The notes below the pieces were generated by a model. The model saw nothing but the letters and a program-made list of their open reading frames with translations, was not told the origin of the DNA and did no database searches. Source: Schistocephalus solidus (Eukaryota > Platyhelminthes > Cestoda > Diphyllobothriidea > Diphyllobothriidae). From it: DNA of 64,000 nt. The DNA lies in assembly GCA_017591395.1 (NCBI GenBank), contig WEDG01001067.1, positions 34,798 to 98,797 of the forward strand. The letters are read 5' to 3'. Below are positions 33,826 through 45,960 of the stretch, piece after piece (positions within the stretch are counted from its first letter, which is position 1; the number at the start of each line of letters is the position of its first letter). Made by a program: the position numbers and the translations under genes.

Positions 33826-36800
33826 CATCCCTGTCACATGAAAGCTGGGCATATCAGTCGTTAGAAGTGTCACGTCTGTTAGTTTTCTTGCTCCACTTTA
33901 ACCCACCGAGCAACTGATCGCTACGTCTAGTGCCTATAGACAGAAAGGGGTTGATCTTTTGAAAATTACATTCCTGTGTATGGCGTTTGACATAATCCGG
34001 CCTACGTCGTCTGGCGTGACTTCGCTGACCATAGCACACATTCGGATACTCTTAAGATCAGCAAAAGAACGTTTCTATCTCAGCCTAAGCACGCTAGCCT
34101 ATTCGGACTCAGATAACAGCAGACTGTTACACAGATAGCAGTGTAAAATATGATGAATAATGGACAGCTTTTCACTGTTGTTAATGTTTCATAGTGTGTC
34201 CGTTTGTCATAAGTAGCTTTATAAGATCCTAACTTTTACTTTTCACTGCCATTGGTGTGAAAGAGAAGACCTTCGATGAACAAAACTTGGTAGATAATTA
34301 TGTAAAGACATTAAGTTGCAACTCTGCTGGTTTCGAACTTTAGAATAAAATGACTAGTAGGATCAGTTGCACTCATGTAATTTCCGGTCAAGTTATGAGT
34401 TCAGTTCGTAACTCAAGTTGGCGGGGGATAAACAAAAGAGAATTCAAGATCTAATAGAAGATGACTTATCACGATGCCAAATTTGCGGATTAGCCTTTCG
34501 TCGAGGCACTGTAAAAATTGGACGTATTTCTTGCGACATATAGAGGACCGACGATGATTGCCTCAAAATGAGACAAACGAGAGGAAAACAGACTAAAATG
34601 GTTACTTTCTTCCCAAGCACGACATCTTTTCGGAGCCCACAAGACAACGTGGTCTGGGATTTGCATTTTTAGTTCTCAACGACCATTTTCCAGTGAAATT
34701 CTCGTGTACCTTACACGATTGATGCTTAAAAACTTTGACCACAGTGAAAGCTAAGGACAAATTAGAAACCAAACAGGCGGCATGGTTTTCACTGCTATTC
34801 CGAGAGGGGGCCACCAATAAAAAGCAACCAATCAACAAAATGACTACATACGTACGAGCAACGTGGCTCAGTCTAGCAGCTCTCTCGTCAAGTTAGGAGA
34901 ATGCGAAGGGATAAGCACAATCGCCCCCACTGTCCTAGTCAAGTTCATCGCCTGGCTATCTTTTGCGGTTCTCTCAGTGTGATAAGCCTAGAGAAATGAC
35001 GATCCCGGGACAGTCGAACGCAGAACATGGACGAAGCGAGAAGGACTGTGAAGACAACGCAGTGGGCAGATTGGTTGAATAAACGCACTCACGGGGAAGG
35101 AAGCAAGATTTGACAATATCGAGTAGGAACCTAACACAGTAATGCAGATGGGCCTGCACTAAATTCCAGTACGGGCACATATTTCCGCATTCTAACCCTA
35201 AGCCAAACCCTCCCCCACCCTCAAAAACGACCCCGATTCTCTCTGAAATGTGGTGTTACACCATCCGTGCAATGGAGGGGTTCCTATTCCCACGTTTTAC
35301 GGAACAAATAGCAACAGTGAGATGAGAAGGCTGCAAATATGAGCACTGTGCACCTCTCATTATTTGAACGCATCTCTGTGTGTATTTGCGCGAGCGCTTC
35401 CGCCAGTCGCATTGATTTATCAGCGCAAAAAAATCGGCAGTGCCATACAAACACGTGCACACAACCAAGTTTGTGTAATGGTGGAGGTTTAAAACGACTA
35501 AGATGGGCCAGTGCCAGTTGCTCAGGGGTCACGTATGTACCACCACAGAGCATGAGTGTGAGAAGTCGGAGGGGATCAGAGATAAGGAGAAAGAGTGGGG
35601 TGCGCAGCTCAACTCCCGCTCCATCCCACTAAGAACCACGAAACATCTACAGCTGGCAGATAAGCAGGCCTATTATTCTCGCATTAGCGCCTTCCGTTTC
35701 GGAAAAAACCCAAACGCAGAAAAAACATGGGTGAGGTGGGGTGCGAGAGCAAGCGGATGTAATTGGTGGGCCATGTTTCGGTCCAGAAGTTGCGGTTTAA
35801 AGGCAGCTGGTTAGTGGCATAACGCAGTCCGGTGGGAGGGCATTACGCTATAATGGCTACACTTGACCATTATGTACGTGAAAGTCTATGGCAAATTCCA
35901 TCCCGGTTGCGCATTGCTACTAGAAACAGCTGTGACGTAACGGGACAGCGAAACTCTTGCTAAGCGAATCATTCTCATTCTAATTGAATTCACGTGCGAG
36001 TCACGAAGGTGCCACTGATAGTCGAAGTGAGGTGAGCACGTGTACGTGCGCTACGATAAATAAATCTACCGGGAAATGAATGATCTAAATTGCGTGAAAG
36101 GGTGTTCAAGTATTGCAACTCGAGGCTGTACGCTTACAAACTTAGCCCAGATGCAAAACTCTGCATTTGTTTTCGAGCTCAACACACGCCAGTACAACTC
36201 CCGACCTACCTAATGTTGGAGGTAAAGAGCATGGCCAGACATGTAGAGGGAAAACGGCCACTGCGGCACAAGCGATAGAGAAGTGGGGATGGGATGAGTG
36301 GAAAATACTGGCAGATTGGGAGGGGAAGCGGCAGTCGGAACAAGTTCAAGAGACAAAGAAGGCCACCGAGACATTCCAAGGGAACTTGACTGTGTGACTG
36401 AGGGCGCGACCCCTCTCACAATAGGTGCAAATTAATCAGTAGTCCCTTCTTCCCCACGCGGAGGTCGAGTTTGTTTCTGTTCAAGGAAGTTTTTGTCTCG
36501 ACTGTAAAGTATATCCCATAGACAAATAAAATGGATAGATGCAAAACAATTTGTTTTTTTGGTTTTCCTCTTTTCCAAAAATATGAAATTATGTGTCCAA
36601 TTTACATAAGCCGGTGAAAACTACTTACTACGTGTTTGGACGAAATAGTTAGTGTCACATAGGTTGATGAAGACTCCACTAGAGGAATAATGCAGATGTT
36701 AAGTGCATCATTAAACATAACTGGAAAAACTCCAAAATTCAGAGGAATGATTGTCAGTACAATAATTTAACGCGCTCCCCTACCGAAGTCTAGGCACCTT

Positions 36801-36939
36801 AAAATCCCAATCAAACATTTAGGGGAGGAAAGAAAGGGTCCACCTGTCTCTAACGCCAAATTCAGACGAACTTTCTCATAACATAGCGCAATAGTAGTGA
36901 CATCTGCTGCGCCACAAAAAATTAAAAAATAGCTGAACT

Positions 36940-37390
36940 GAATAAGTCTTAAAAGAACGTGATATGGCCTGAAAATCAAACTTCGACATCCTGCGCCTAA
37001 ACACGAATAGGCAGCAGGAAACTCTACCAGAAATGCAGTGCGGATTCTGTTGCCCGAAAGCATCTTCGAGGGTATCTAAGGGCAGCGTGCACGACCTGTT
37101 GTTCGCGGATGACCACGCGCTAACTGAAGAGGAAACACAGCGAAACGTGTACCTTTTCACCTCCGACTGATCCAAAATTGCTTTGACCAGCAGCACGGAG
37201 AAGATAGCTGTTCTACACCAATCGTCCGCCTCACTGTAAATAATTCGCACAAAAGGCATTGGTGCTGCGACCAGGCCGTGGTACACGCAGTAAACGTCCT
37301 CACGCACCCTAAACGGGCCACGTGGTAGATGCGTTGGACCAAAACGGGGGCCACATAAGGGTACGACATGCGTTATTCGGGTTGCGCTCC
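36940..37390 (+). pseudogene. Older RT relic of the zinc-finger LINE family
   Basis: The plus-strand translation at about 37078-37230 reads KGSVHDLLFADDHALTEEET, then QRNVYLFTSD, then IALTSSTEKIAVLHQSSA. It aligns with the palm region of copy 1 (TTVHDSLFAEDCALNTVTEE, then MQRSMDLF, then LTISTVKTVVMHQPPPSA). The FADD box is intact here, unlike in copies 1 and 2, but stops surround it. The antiparallel 177-residue frame at 36876-37409 is a shadow. Confidence 0.65.
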
Positions 37391-37395
37391 CATAA

Positions 37396-37672
37396 CAAAT
37401 GCCGAACATGGAGGTGTGGTGGCACGCCTACGGGCGGCTAGGACTTAGCGGACCCAGTCGCGCCAGCCATCTGCGTCCTCTTCCGCCTCCGGTCTTCTTC
37501 ACTCTGTCTCGACACCGGGCTCAGGTGGGGGAAGAGGAGAGTGCGGTAGCTGCAGCGCAAGGCTACTATCACTTAAAACTAATTCACGCGCAAGTAACCG
37601 TCCCTGCACCACCCTTCCGTGGAGCATACGGTGGACATCGTCGAAATCGACGGTCGAACTATCGTATAGGAA
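37396..37672 (+). repeat. Unit A, 5-prime copy
   Basis: Starts ggaggtgtggtggcacgcct; contains gggctcaggtgggggaagag, aactaattcacgcgcaagta and ggagcatacggtggacatcg; ends near cgacggtcgaactatcg. The best partner is 42520-42765. Other copies are at 26729-26925, 28588-28715, 45245-45345 and 50860-51090. The start superficially resembles a Pol III A-box region, but no B box is evident. Confidence 0.8.
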
Positions 37673-38454
37673 CCAGGACAGATGTGACACACGAAGACGT
37701 GGATTCAGTCTCGCCAGCCATGATCCCCACGCTCATCTTCATTTGGGGTAGTGCCTTAGAAACAGTGGTAGTTCTCGTTGGTGGGGCATCCGTTGCGCAC
37801 CAAGCAGTGATCATCTGATGGAGACCTTTGAAGTGATGTCCTTAGTGAATGTAACAGTTGGGGTTTAGGGGTACTAGTTAGGGGTAGCACCACACAGATA
37901 GCGTTTGGTCGCCCCATTTGTCTCGTACAGGTGGTGAATGCTCCTGTGGCCGCCTCTAATTGGAACCCAACTCTCACCTGTGGCTCCACAAAGTTGGATT
38001 CTGCCCAGCGGCCAAACCCGGGGCAACCGTCACGACCGGCGAGGTAAACCACGTGAGGGTCTCCGGTGTTGTGTGTACCTCGACACCCGGTATGGCTGAC
38101 CCCCGAACTTCCCACCTCCCCCTCTCAAAAAGTCCTACGGTGGGGGCGACAGCAACGCGTAGGCGGCCCAGGCTAACTCGGGTCGTTCTCCCACTAAAAC
38201 AAAACCATGACCCATAGTGGAGGTCAGCAAGCGCCTGGGATGTCCAAGCAGCCCTATTTAGAGACAGCACTGCTTGCCTCCTCGCGGAGGAAGGGGCTAC
38301 AAAAGGTGTCCTAAACAAATGCTGGTAATCACGTCTTCTGCAACCGGCCGCGGCTCGCATATCGCACAATACGCAGTCGTAAAAATCAAACAAACAACAA
38401 TACCCCCGGTCCCCATCCTTCACGCCATACCCTCCAGGCTGCTCGGGTGAGTCC

Positions 38455-39240
38455 ACTCACAATAGCAGCCTGGAATGCTTGTTCTCTTTAAGACAATCCT
38501 AGGAGCAACCGGTCGGAACGGAGGACAGCACTAGTTGCTAGGGAACTGGCACGCTACAAGGTGGACATTGCTGCTCTCAGAGAGACCCGATTCTCTGAGC
38601 AGGGTCAGCTGGAGGAGGTGGGTGCCGACTACACCTTCTTCTGGAGCGGTCGGCCAAAGGCAGAGCGACGCGACGCTGGTGTTGCCTTTGCCATCCGGAA
38701 CGAAATCGTGGGACGTCTGCCCTGTCTGCCACAGGGTATCAATGATCGCCTGATGAGCCTCCGCCTGCCTCTTCGGGAAGAACAGTTCGCCACCATCATC
38801 AGCGCTTACGCTCCCCCAATAACGAGCTCTGATGTTGCGAAGGACAAATTCTACGAGGACCTGCACGCCCTGTTCGCGACTGTGCCGAAGGTGGACAACT
38901 TAATTTCCTTGGTGACTTCAACGCCCGCGTAGGGACGGACCACGCTGCCTGGCAGGGAGTGCTGGGTCCCCACGGTCTCGGAAGCTGTAACGATAACGGC
39001 CGCTTTCTTTTGCAAACGTGTGCGGAACACCGCCTTCTGCTTACCAACACCTTCTTCCGCCTTCCAACGCAGGAGAATGCTACGTGCATGCTGCCTCGGT
39101 CGCGGCGCTGGCAGCTGCTGGACTATGTTCTCGTTCGGAGGCGAGATCGACAGGACGTGCTGGTGACAAAGGCGATCCGCGATGCCGATGGTTGAACAGA
39201 TAACCACCTCGTCATCTCCCAGATGAGGCTCCGACTGCAA
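38455..39240 (+). pseudogene. Copy 1 APE-type endonuclease domain
   Basis: The domain would nick target DNA for target-primed reverse transcription. Seen in order: IAAWNACSL (about 38461-38490, N-terminal catalytic Asn region), [20 protein letters not shown] (contains the catalytic Glu of ETR), [39 protein letters not shown], then after a frameshift near 38905 [20 protein letters not shown] (the DFN active-site block), [24 protein letters not shown], and TDNHLVISQM, where family members usually have TDHH or SDH. Frameshifts and an in-frame TGA near 39195 prevent activity. Confidence 0.8.
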
Positions 39241-41290
39241 CCTCGACGAAGGCCCCAAGGTAACTGCGACATGTCATCCAGTCCATCACTCTCGAAGTCC
39301 TCGAACCCACACGCCGACAAAACCAGAACTGGTTTTGACGACAATGACGACGACATCAGCAGCTTACTCGCGGAGAAGAATGGACTACACAAAGCCTACA
39401 TGAACCTTCGGACTGACGCCACCAAAGCAGCCTTCTTCAGATGCTGCCGCCTTCTACGGCAACGGCTGCGGGAGATGCAGGATGCCTGGATGAGCCGAAA
39501 GGCTGAGGATATCCAGGGGTATGCGGACCGCAAGTAAATGAAAAACTTTTTCAAAGCCACCAAGGCCATCTACGGCCCCTATACCAAGGGGACCGCACCG
39601 CTGCTCAGCTCTGACGGCACAACACTGCTGACAGAGAAATCGTATATTCTGAAGCGCTGGGCCGAGCACTTCAGAAGTGTCCTTAATTGCTCATCAGCCA
39701 TCTCCTATGCTGCCATTGACCGGCACCCTCAAGTGGACACGAACAATGACCTGGATCTACCGCATCCCCTACCAGAAACCATCCGGGCCGTGCAGCAAAT
39801 TTCCCGAGGTAAAGCACCGGGATCGGACGCAAATATGACTTAAAGTCTACAATCAGGGGCGCCCCGGCTGATGGCAGAACTTACAACACTCTTCCAGAAG
39901 ATATGGCGTCAAGGACAAGTTTTTCAGGATTTCAAAGACGCGACCATCGTCCATATCTACAAACGGAATGGGAACCTGTAACTCTGTGATAATCACAGAG
40001 GCATCTCGTTGCTCAACATCGCCGGGAAGATCTTCGTTCGTATCCTTCAGAACGGTCACCTAGAGAAGGGCCTGCTCCCGAAAAGCCAATGTGGCTTCCG
40101 CTGACACCACGGAACAACCGAAATGATCTTTGCCACCCGCCAACTACAAGAGAAGTGCCAGGAGATACGAACTCACCTATACACTACCTTCCTGAATCTG
40201 ACGAAAGCCTTTAACACGGTGCATCGCGACGGACTGTGGAAAGTCATGCAGAAATTCGGCTGTCCTGAGCGGGTCACGCACATGTTGCGCTAGCTACATG
40301 ACGAGATGAAGGCACGCGGCACTGACAACGGGACGGTATCCGAAGCATTCGCAGTGACCAACGGAGTGAAGCAGTGCTGCGTATTGGCTCCCACCCTGTT
40401 CAATCTCATTTTCTCGGCTATGCTGATGGAGCCTACCGTGATGAGCAGCCTGGGATTCGAATCGCCTGTAGAACTGACGGACATCTTAACAGCAATCAGC
40501 GTATGCAGGCTTCAACGCATGTGTCTACGACTACAGTCCATGACTCGCTCTTCGCGGAAGACTGCGCCCTTAACACCGTGACGGAGGAGGACATGCAAAG
40601 GAGTATGGACCTCTTCGACGCAGGCTGCGCCGATTTTCGATTAACAATCAGTACAGTAAAAACGGTTGTCATGCACCAACCGCCACCCAGCGCGGAATAC
40701 AATGCTCCCCGAATCGATGTCAACGGTGCTCAACTCAAAAACGTGGAAACCTTCGCTTATATAGGAGGCACGCCGTCACGCAACACGAGAATCAATAAAG
40801 AGGTTGCCTAACGGATCTCCGAAGCTAGTCAGGCCTTCGGCCGTCTGCAGGCCTCCGTGTGGAATCGCCACGGTATTCACCTGAACACCAAACTGAAGAT
40901 GTACAAGGCCGTCATCTTGACGATACTCCTTTACGGAGCGGAGACCTGGACCGTCTACTCGAACCAAGCCAGGAAGCTGAATAACTTCCATCTCAGCTGC
41001 CTCCGCGGAATACTGAAGCTGAGATGGCAAGACAGTATCCCAGACACTGGAGTCCTGGAGCGGAACCAAATCCTCAGCATCCACGCCATGCTGAGGCGAG
41101 TGCAACTGCGATGCAGCGTCCACCTGGTGAGAATGGACGACGAGCGACTACCCAAACGACTTTTCTACGGAGATGTCGCTACGGGTGCTCGCCGACAGGG
41201 AGGTCAATATGACGCTACAAGGACACTTGGAAGAAATCTCTGAACCAACTGCGAATCGACCCGGTGACCTGGGAGAACCTCGCTCAGGAT
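39241..41290 (+). pseudogene. Copy 1 reverse transcriptase domain
   Basis: After a linker containing KNGLHKAYMNLRTDATKAAF, the RT blocks are GKAPGSDANM (about 39810-39840), FQDFKDATIVHIYKRNGNL, LCDNHRGISLLNIAGKIFVR, KSQCGFR, FLNLTKAFNTVHRDGLWKVM (the first catalytic Asp is Asn here), FAVTNGVKQCCVLAPTLFNL, LFAEDCALN (FADD changed to FAED, about 40548-40572), and then the thumb region with [37 protein letters not shown] and [11 protein letters not shown]. At least six in-frame stops are present. Both catalytic changes rule out activity. Confidence 0.85.
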
Positions 41291-41339
41291 AGACTGGCAT
41301 GAAGAAGATCCGTTAAGACTGGTTCAGCAATCTATGAGG

Positions 41340-41910
41340 CCAACCGGATTGCCGCCGCAAAGGCCAAAAGAGCGGCACGAAAGTCACCAGCGCTCCGGAC
41401 CAACACCGCCAATCCTCAGGCTCTTCTAACATCCCCGCGCTATCAATGCCACTTCCGCGCGTGAATCATCCTGCTCGGACATCTTCGGAAGCAATCCACC
41501 AACAATCTGACAACTTCTACGTCAAATTCTGCCAACCCTCCTTCGAACTTCCCCACCCTCACTCCTGGCATCAATTCCATTTCTCCCACCATCATAGGGA
41601 CCACATCCCAATACTCATCGTCTGTTACCCCCACCACCACCTTCGCCTTCACTACCACCACCATCAGCGATGGGGACTCTCTCCTAAACTGTCCTCAATG
41701 CGACCGCACATTCATCTCACGCATCGGCCTGGTGTGTCACTTGTGAATCCATCGTACAGAGACTGGTGAACCAAAGCCTGGAGCACTAACACACAACAAA
41801 GACCGCCGCCTCCACTGCCTCACTGCTCCCGCACATTTACATACAGCATGGGCCTATTAGGACACATGCGCCTCCACGAAAACCTGCGGTACACCACCGG
41901 AGGCTAAGCC
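41340..41910 (+). pseudogene. Copy 1 C-terminal zinc-finger region
   Basis: Continues from the RT: SAIYEANRIAAAKAKRAARK (about 41325-41385), then frame-disrupted finger sequence. ISRIGLV-like and MGLLGHMRLHENLRYTTGG-like remnants are recognisable at about 41700-41905 when compared with copy 2. The cysteine pairs are partly lost, and the region is more damaged than in copy 2. It would bind nucleic acid if intact. Confidence 0.6.
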
Positions 41911-41999
41911 ACATCAGCGCACACCATCTACACTAATACATAGACAACACCTTCACAATCATCATAATGTATCTGAAAAAACCAAGGATTCCTAGAAAC

Positions 42000-42500
42000 C
42001 ATGACTTGGAAGGCTGTCAATCTGATGCTTACACCAAACTACTCTGTCGGCCCAGTGTATGTGCTGTGTGTGTCAAGTGGCTGAGTAGTGGACTGGGAGT
42101 CAGACGGCGATGGCTCGTCCATATCCCCTGAGTAAGTAAATCCTTGTGTGCGTATGGGTGCCAGGTCGTGCTGTGGCGCACGAAGAAGGGTACGCCGACC
42201 CGTCAGCCAATGCGCCCACTCCCACATCAGACAAATGACGGGCTCGGATGGTGGTCTGATTGTGGGGGTGGGAGAGAGAGTGAGGTCAACAGCTCAGCGA
42301 CTTTTCCTCACTATAAACAATCTGACGCGCTTGAAGCTATCACGAGGCGCTAAAAAGCCGTGGCTTGGAAGGTTTCCAACTGACGGGATAACTCGGACCG
42401 CGTGGTCAACCCAATGTGTGTTTTGTGTGGAGTGGCTGACTAGCGGACTGAGAGTCAGGCTGCAATGCCTCCTTTTTAATGGGGCCTTTATGGCACTCCC
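42000..42500 (+). repeat. Unit B of copy 1
   Basis: Plus-strand unit B follows the finger region. Blocks: gggtgccaggtcgtgctgtg, gtgaggtcaacagctcagcg, cactataaacaatctgacgc, aaaaagccgtggcttggaag and gactgagagtcaggctgcaa. Also present at 27055-27440, 45355-45960, 50005-50400 and 56185-56550 (the last two divergent). Confidence 0.75.
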
Positions 42501-42519
42501 ACTCCGTGGGATTTGAGCC

Positions 42520-42765
42520 AGGTGTGGTGGTACACCCAGGGGCGGCCCTGGCCGCGCCAGTTACCTGTGCTCTCTCCCATCTCCGGTCTTCCTGACTTTG
42601 TCCTGACATCGGGCTCAGGTGGGGGAAGAGGAAAGAGTGCGGTAGCTGCAGTACAAGGCTACAGTCACTTAAAACTAATTCACGCGCAAGTCACCGTCCC
42701 TGCACTACCTGGTGTGGAGCATACGGTGGACCTCGTCGAAATCGACGGTCGAACTGTCGAATAGT
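42520..42765 (+). repeat. Unit A, 3-prime copy
   Basis: Begins agccaggtgtggtggtacac, contains gggctcaggtgggggaagag and ggagcatacggtggacctcg, and ends cgacggtcgaactgtcgaat. It follows unit B directly and is the last recognisable part of copy 1. Confidence 0.8.
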
Positions 42766-43028
42766 TGCCAAGATAACACTTATGTTTCCAGGCACTCTGG
42801 TTCTTCGCCTTGAAAAAAAAAGATAGGCTGTCCTTTCAGACCTCTTCAATGTGCATCTACACCTTCACGTGCTCCAGTGAGGCAATTTACATTAATCTAT
42901 CAAGAAGGCTTATACCAAAGCGGATGCTAGAGCATCCTGTTAATATCTAGTGCAGCTGCGGCTCACTTGGTTAATAGCGGCCATGGATAGACGGTAATGA
43001 AAGCTGCTCGTTCAAACGAAATCACTGG

Positions 43029-43092
43029 AACATGGTGTTTATTGGCTTGACTATTCGGATTCTCGTTCGAACCTATCATCAAACACCATGTT
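43029..43092. repeat. Short palindrome, 12 bp arms
   Basis: aacatggtgttt at 43029-43040 and its exact reverse complement aaacaccatgtt at 43081-43092 enclose a 40 bp loop. It lies between the two LINE copies. No terminator or element boundary is implied. Confidence 0.85.
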
Positions 43093-45244
43093 GCAGCGAT
43101 CGCATCATCTTCTGAACGGCTTCCTGGAACTCGCCTGGTAACTTTTATTAGCAATCTGTTCGGACGCGACGCGCTCGGATGAGCTCCACAGTGGGAAACA
43201 TTTGCCCTCCCCGAGTTATCTACTTATGCGCAGATTCAGTTTCTGCACAGATGTCTCAACAATAATGTGTTGCCGAAATGTGTTTCGTGCAAACCTCCGG
43301 TGAACACAGAACTGGCGAGATGTCCCAAGTTCCTGCGCTAGTACATACTTTCCAAGGTAGAGGCGGTGGCTACACGGATAACCAAACCCAATTTTATACT
43401 CGCATGAGGCGCTGGTTCAGGTTCTCAAGCTTCCATGGCCAAATGTAAATCCTAGACGTTATTACTTGTATCCTGCTACGTCGCGTTACAGCAGCAAAAC
43501 ATAAGCATTACTCACTGACAGATGCCCATCTTCTCACTCCCCTTGCAGAAATTAACTGTAATTGTCCCTGATTTTGACATTTATGAGCCCTCTTAACCCT
43601 TTCCCCAAAACTCCAATTCATGGACTGTTTTCAATTTTGCTGCTGATTATATTTTGCAGAGGCCTGAGGAGTAATAATCAAAAATGTACGTTCGCCAAAT
43701 TTGACTTCGTAAAAAGTACAATAACAATGACAGGTACGCACACGAAATATCATTGGTCACAAGTCAAACTATCACGCAAACTTCGAGGTCATATATTTTT
43801 AGCTTTCTATAAACGTGCATACGGAAAATGGTTGATATATTGGCAAACAATTGTCATCCTCGTTGCAGTGACTGAGCTCAAAAAAGATAAACAGCTATTT
43901 GCACATATTATCTTCAAGCACAGTTGCTAAGGCACAACGCGTGGGAACTAGTGTGACTAGTGCTGTCCACAAGCAGGTAACAGACAGTTACACACGCATT
44001 CGTGTATGCCCCAGAACCAAATTCAACATCGGGTGTGACTGAAAAAAACGATAAATAAAAAGGATTCGACAACATACATAGTTCAGACATAAGGAAATTT
44101 TAACCTAACCAAATCTGAAAATATAGCTTCCATTGTTGGTAAAATCAAACCCCAGCGCTAAAACGGCTAAACCAACTGACGGACACAGTGGTTTACAGCC
44201 GCTTTAGTATCGGTTTTACTGCTGACTAACAAAAATTTCAAATTCTACCCCTGAACAGCCAGGTGTGCTGCTCTGATGAGGAAATGATGACAGCGTCGTT
44301 ATTGACTTGGCCGAGACCTAGGTGGAACGACAGTGTTGCCATGCAAGCAAACAAGATTCTTTACCACAAACACTCGTATGGGTTCCTCTTATTTTATTGC
44401 TAAGATGAAGTAACAGGAGGATTTATTCAAATTTAAACAGTGCTCTAAATATGAACGCAGCTGGGAATATCCTCCGGCATTTGGAGAAACACTAGTCGGA
44501 CATCCACAGAGGATCCTATTACTACTAATAGCCGCTACGCGGCTGCTGGCGGGGCTCGTGAATGAGTCCCAAGGAAGAGTGGGACGCGTGAGTTCCGTTA
44601 ACGATCGGTGAACGTTCATCAGCAAATGATGTTTTTACCGTCTTCACAGACTTTAGCTACCATGTTGTTCTAGTAAATTTGGATTTGGTTCCGCTTATCG
44701 TTTTGAGAAATGTTCAGATTTTGGGTCGCCTGGTTTCTAAGGAAGATTGAACATGCCCGTCGGATTAAATGAGAGGTACTAGGGACAGTGGAATGGCTCT
44801 TAGCAAAGGCTACAGTGCTAAATAAGCAGGTTCTCGAATCTGAAGAGTAAGCAGTCGCCGACTATGCTAGTCACCCAGGTGGCAAATGGGTTGCTGATGA
44901 AAAAATATGATAAGCCATCACAAAATAAAGCCGAGAGTAGGCTCGATAGCCCTAAAAGGATAAAGTAGACGGATGCACTGATTGCGGGTGTAAAAATCAA
45001 ACGAATTCTTACAATAGAAAATGTTCGAAACAAGAATCTCAAGTTGCAACGCCTTCTCATGAAAATATAAAAATCCTTCCAAGATAAATTATGTCCAGGT
45101 AAAAATGAAGTCAAAATATGCATCAGACAGTGTCATATTCCGTTTGAGTGTGTAAAGACTTACTTCTTTCTTCATGCACAGTAGACTCCTGACAAAAACT
45201 GCGCACTTTTTAATAAGTAGGCATCGGAACGTCAGGGACAGGAG

Positions 45245-45345
45245 TGCAGGTGGATGAAATATTTCCACCGCCGTTATCGACGATGTTCATCGTGGTTGGC
45301 GCAACCGGAGTCGCCCCTGGGCGTACCATCACAACTGACTCGGAT
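45245..45345 (-). repeat. Partial unit A after copy 2
   Basis: Plus-strand ggttggcgcaaccggagtcg, cccctgggcgtaccatcaca and tcccacggagtcgggagtgc match the reverse complement of 42490-42560, the B/A junction and the start of unit A in copy 1. The rest of unit A is absent. Confidence 0.6.
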
Positions 45346-45354
45346 CCCACGGAG

Positions 45355-45960
45355 TCGGGAGTGCCATAAAGGCCACATTAAGGAGCCATTGCAGCCTGAC
45401 TCTCAGTCCGCCCGTCAGCGACATCATACAAAACACACATTGGGCTGACCACGCGGTTCGAGTTATCCCGTCAGTTGGCAACCTTCCAAGCCACGGTTTT
45501 TAGCGCACCGTGATAATTTCAAACGTGTCAGATTGTTTATAGTGAGGAACATGCGCTGAGCTGTCGACCTCACTCTCTCCCCCACCCACAACAATCAGAC
45601 CACCATCCGAGCTAGTCAGTTGTCTGAGGTTGGAGTGGGCGCATTGGCTGACGGGTCGGCGTACCCCTTTTCGCGCGCCACAGCACGACCTGGTCCCCAT
45701 AACGCACACCAGGATTTACTTATTGATGGGGATATGGAGAATCCATCGCCATCTGACTCCCAGTCCACTGGTCAGCCACTCGACAAACACAGCCCATACA
45801 CTGAGCCGACGGCGTGGTCTGGTGTAAGCGTCAGATTGGCAGCTTTTCCCAAGCCACGGTGTCTAGGAAACCGTGATTTTATCAGGTATATTATGATGAT
45901 TGTGCGGGTGTTGTCTATGTATTAGTATAGATGGTGCGCGCTGATGTGGCTTAGCCTCCG
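45355..45960 (-). repeat. Unit B of copy 2
   Basis: Plus-strand sequence contains gccacggtttttagcgcacc, agtgaggaacatgcgctgag, ctgtcgacctcactctctcc and gcgccacagcacgacctggt, the reverse complement of the copy 1 tail. It follows the stop of the finger ORF. Confidence 0.75.

Larger units (their letters stand above)
37396..42765 (+). mobile_element. Zinc-finger LINE, copy 1 (A - EN - RT - C2H2 - B - A)
   Basis: A nearly full-length but decayed non-LTR element. The order is unit A (37396-37672), leader (37673-38450), APE endonuclease (38455-39240), RT (about 39540-41250), a C-terminal C2H2 finger region (about 41340-41910), unit B (42000-42500) and a second unit A (42520-42765). The two A units are about 85 percent alike by eye. 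The protein frame is broken at several points. The endonuclease and RT resemble those of APE-bearing LINEs often annotated as craniofacial development protein 2-like; the precise clade is not established. Confidence 0.8.

Noticed and set aside
36876..37409. 177-codon minus-strand frame
   Set aside because: The plus strand of the same DNA carries recognisable RT motifs (FADDHAL block); the minus frame is its shadow.
37396..37672. Unit A as an Alu/7SL-type SINE
   Set aside because: The opening ggtgtggtggcacgcct resembles Alu, but the similarity ends after about 20 bp and no B box follows.
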